Assembly (NCBI GenBank): GCA_947623845.1
Contig: CANQHM010000030.1
Coordinates: 1-14,592, forward strand
Direction: 5' to 3'
Length of the DNA: 14,592 nt
From: an uncultured Bacilli bacterium
GTDB lineage: Bacteria; Bacillota_I; Bacilli_A; RF39; UBA660
Shown: positions 14,106 through 14,592 of the stretch, one piece after another
How the letters are laid out: every line of letters starts with the position of its first letter
Numbering within the stretch: position 1 is the first letter of the stretch
Translations under genes and position numbers: made by a program
The notes under the pieces: generated by a model
Databases searched by the model: none
The model's input: only the letters and a program-made list of their open reading frames with translations
What the model was told of the DNA's origin: nothing

Positions 14106-14121
14106 TGTTCCACGTGGAACA
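14106..14121. promoter_or_regulatory. parS site 6, next to the gyrA terminator
   Basis: TGTTCCACGTGGAACA within a perfect 26-bp palindrome (14101-14126). Its right flank merges with the T-tract of the gyrA terminator. It is 47 bp from site 5 and 15 bp beyond the gyrA stop codon. Confidence 0.92.
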
Positions 14122-14123
14122 TT

Positions 14124-14153
14124 AAAAAAGAGAAGATTAATTAATCTCTTCTC
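14124..14153 (-). terminator. gyrA intrinsic terminator overlapping its stop codon
   Basis: On the minus strand GAGAAGAGATTAA (14141-14153) pairs with TTAATCTTCTC (14130-14140), leaving a two-base bulge and no unpaired loop beyond the AATT centre. Six T residues follow (14124-14129). The TAA stop (14137-14139) is inside the stem, so the hairpin includes the last codons of gyrA. Confidence 0.7.
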
Positions 14154-14592
14154 CCTTAATTACTTCAGCATTCACTCCTGAAGTAGAATCTTCTTCTTCA
14201 GCATCTAACAAACTAATCGTAGATACAAATTGATCATCCTTCAAATGAATAAGTCTAACACCTTGCGTAACTCTACCTAAAGTAGAAATTTGTTCAAGTG
14301 GCATCCGCATAATCATACCAGAGTTAGTAATAATTACAACGTCTTTACTATCTCCTACAATTTTAAATGTTGATAACTTACCATTCTTTTCAGTAACATT
14401 TAAGCCTTTTACCCCTTTGCTTCCTCGTTTAGTTTCGCGGAAATCACGAACATATGTTTTCTTGCCGTAACCTTTCTCCGTTACAATAAGAACTTCATCA
14501 TCGTCACTGGCTATCTCCGCACCAATACAAGTACTATCAGTTAAATTAATACCTCTAACACCACTAGCACTACGTCCCATAACTCTTACTTC
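14137..14592 (-). CDS. gyrA: DNA gyrase subunit A, C-terminal end (partial)
   Basis: The last 151 residues of GyrA; the frame is open to the right edge, so the true start lies outside. The segment is the C-terminal DNA-wrapping beta-pinwheel, shown by repeating blade motifs: M-G-R-S-A-S-G-V-R-G-I, V-L-I-V-T-E-K-G-Y-G-K, R-G-S-K-G-V-K-G, V-V-I-I-T-N-S-G-M-I-M-R and G-R-V-T-Q-G-V-R-L-I. The I-T-N-S-G-M-I-M-R and G-R-V-T-Q-G-V-R-L pattern distinguishes GyrA from most ParC. A short acidic tail (E-E-E-D) and about 15 further residues follow. With gyrB, gyrase introduces negative supercoils. Its presence suggests dnaA-dnaN-recF-gyrB lie further right, as in most Bacillota. Confidence 0.95.
   Translation of the reverse strand, partial: EVRVMGRSASGVRGINLTDSTCIGAEIASDDDEVLIVTEKGYGKKTYVRDFRETKRGSKGVKGLNVTEKNGKLSTFKIVGDSKDVVIITNSGMIMRMPLEQISTLGRVTQGVRLIHLKDDQFVSTISLLDAEEEDSTSGVNAEVIKGEEIN

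Larger units (their letters stand above)
13466..14123. other. AT-rich non-coding segment holding the parS cluster (putative centromere)
   Basis: No protein gene, tRNA or rRNA is visible on either strand here; all frames are closed within short distances. The base composition is more AT-rich than the flanking genes. The only strong structures are the parS palindromes at 13450 (just outside the left end), 13566, 13674, 13895, 14059 and 14106, spaced 47 to 221 bp apart. One match to the DnaA-box consensus TTATNCACA (minus strand, 13765-13773) occurs but does not form a cluster, so I do not call this an origin. Confidence 0.85.

Noticed and set aside
13450..14121. The regularly recurring palindrome could suggest a CRISPR array or a repeat family.
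   Set aside because: The repeat unit is only 16-18 bp, fully palindromic, irregularly spaced (47-221 bp) and identical to the known parS sequence; there are no uniform spacers and no cas genes.
13466..14123. Possible replication origin in the AT-rich gap.
   Set aside because: Only one DnaA-box match (13765-13773) is present, no box cluster is visible, and dnaA is not adjacent. Centromere is the better reading.
1..14592. Mycoplasma-type genetic code (TGA as Trp).
   Set aside because: All long genes read without internal TGA, Trp positions are TGG, and TGA is used as a stop in spoVT, trmN6, ricT and ebfC.
1..14592. Insertion sequences, phage genes, tRNA genes or toxin-antitoxin pairs.
   Set aside because: None seen on either strand; the region is continuous housekeeping sequence apart from the parS gap.

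Overview
The window is very AT-rich bacterial DNA in which every recognisable gene lies on the minus strand. Gene content and order match the origin-proximal region of Bacillota: gyrA, SRP RNA, tadA, dnaX, ybaB/ebfC, recR, bofA, holB, ricT (yaaT), trmN6 (yabB), pth, mfd, spoVT, metG, tatD. In Bacillus subtilis these genes are spread over a longer stretch with others between them (tmk, yaaR, yabA, rsmI, abrB), so this is a condensed version. Trp is encoded by TGG and TGA is used as a stop (spoVT, trmN6, yaaT, ebfC), so the genetic code is the standard one and not the Mycoplasma code. The best guess is a small-genome low-GC member of the Bacilli or a code-11 relative of the Mollicutes. The species cannot be named. 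Because gyrA normally points away from oriC, the origin probably lies beyond the right edge and the fork runs right to left, co-directional with all genes.

Layout from right (origin side) to left. (1) 14137-14592: the 3' end of gyrA, closed by an intrinsic terminator. (2) 13411-14136: about 0.7 kb of non-coding, extremely AT-rich DNA with six near-identical 16-bp parS palindromes, apparently a dense ParB-loading centromere. (3) 13333-13445: a small SRP RNA gene with a good promoter 4 bp from the leftmost parS, followed closely by tadA and its terminator. (4) 12838-3441: a promoter and then ten tightly packed, often overlapping genes, dnaX-ebfC-recR-bofA-holB-ricT-trmN6-pth-mfd-spoVT, covering clamp loading, recombination repair, RNA processing, tRNA modification and recycling, and transcription-coupled repair. 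They end at a terminator with a consensus promoter nested over it. (5) 3386-2925: an unrecognised 153-residue protein. (6) 2906-2708: a T-box riboswitch, probably sensing tRNA-Met, which controls a HAD phosphatase, metG and tatD. tatD runs off the left edge.

The most notable observation is that the window carries both kinds of ParB-superfamily binding site. Six parS sites lie in the intergenic centromere. Two exact copies of the 16-bp Noc-binding palindrome TATTTCCCGGGAAATA lie inside coding sequence (mfd and dnaX), and a one-mismatch copy lies between the T-box and the HAD gene. This suggests that chromosome segregation (ParB/parS) and nucleoid occlusion (Noc/NBS) are both wired into this locus.
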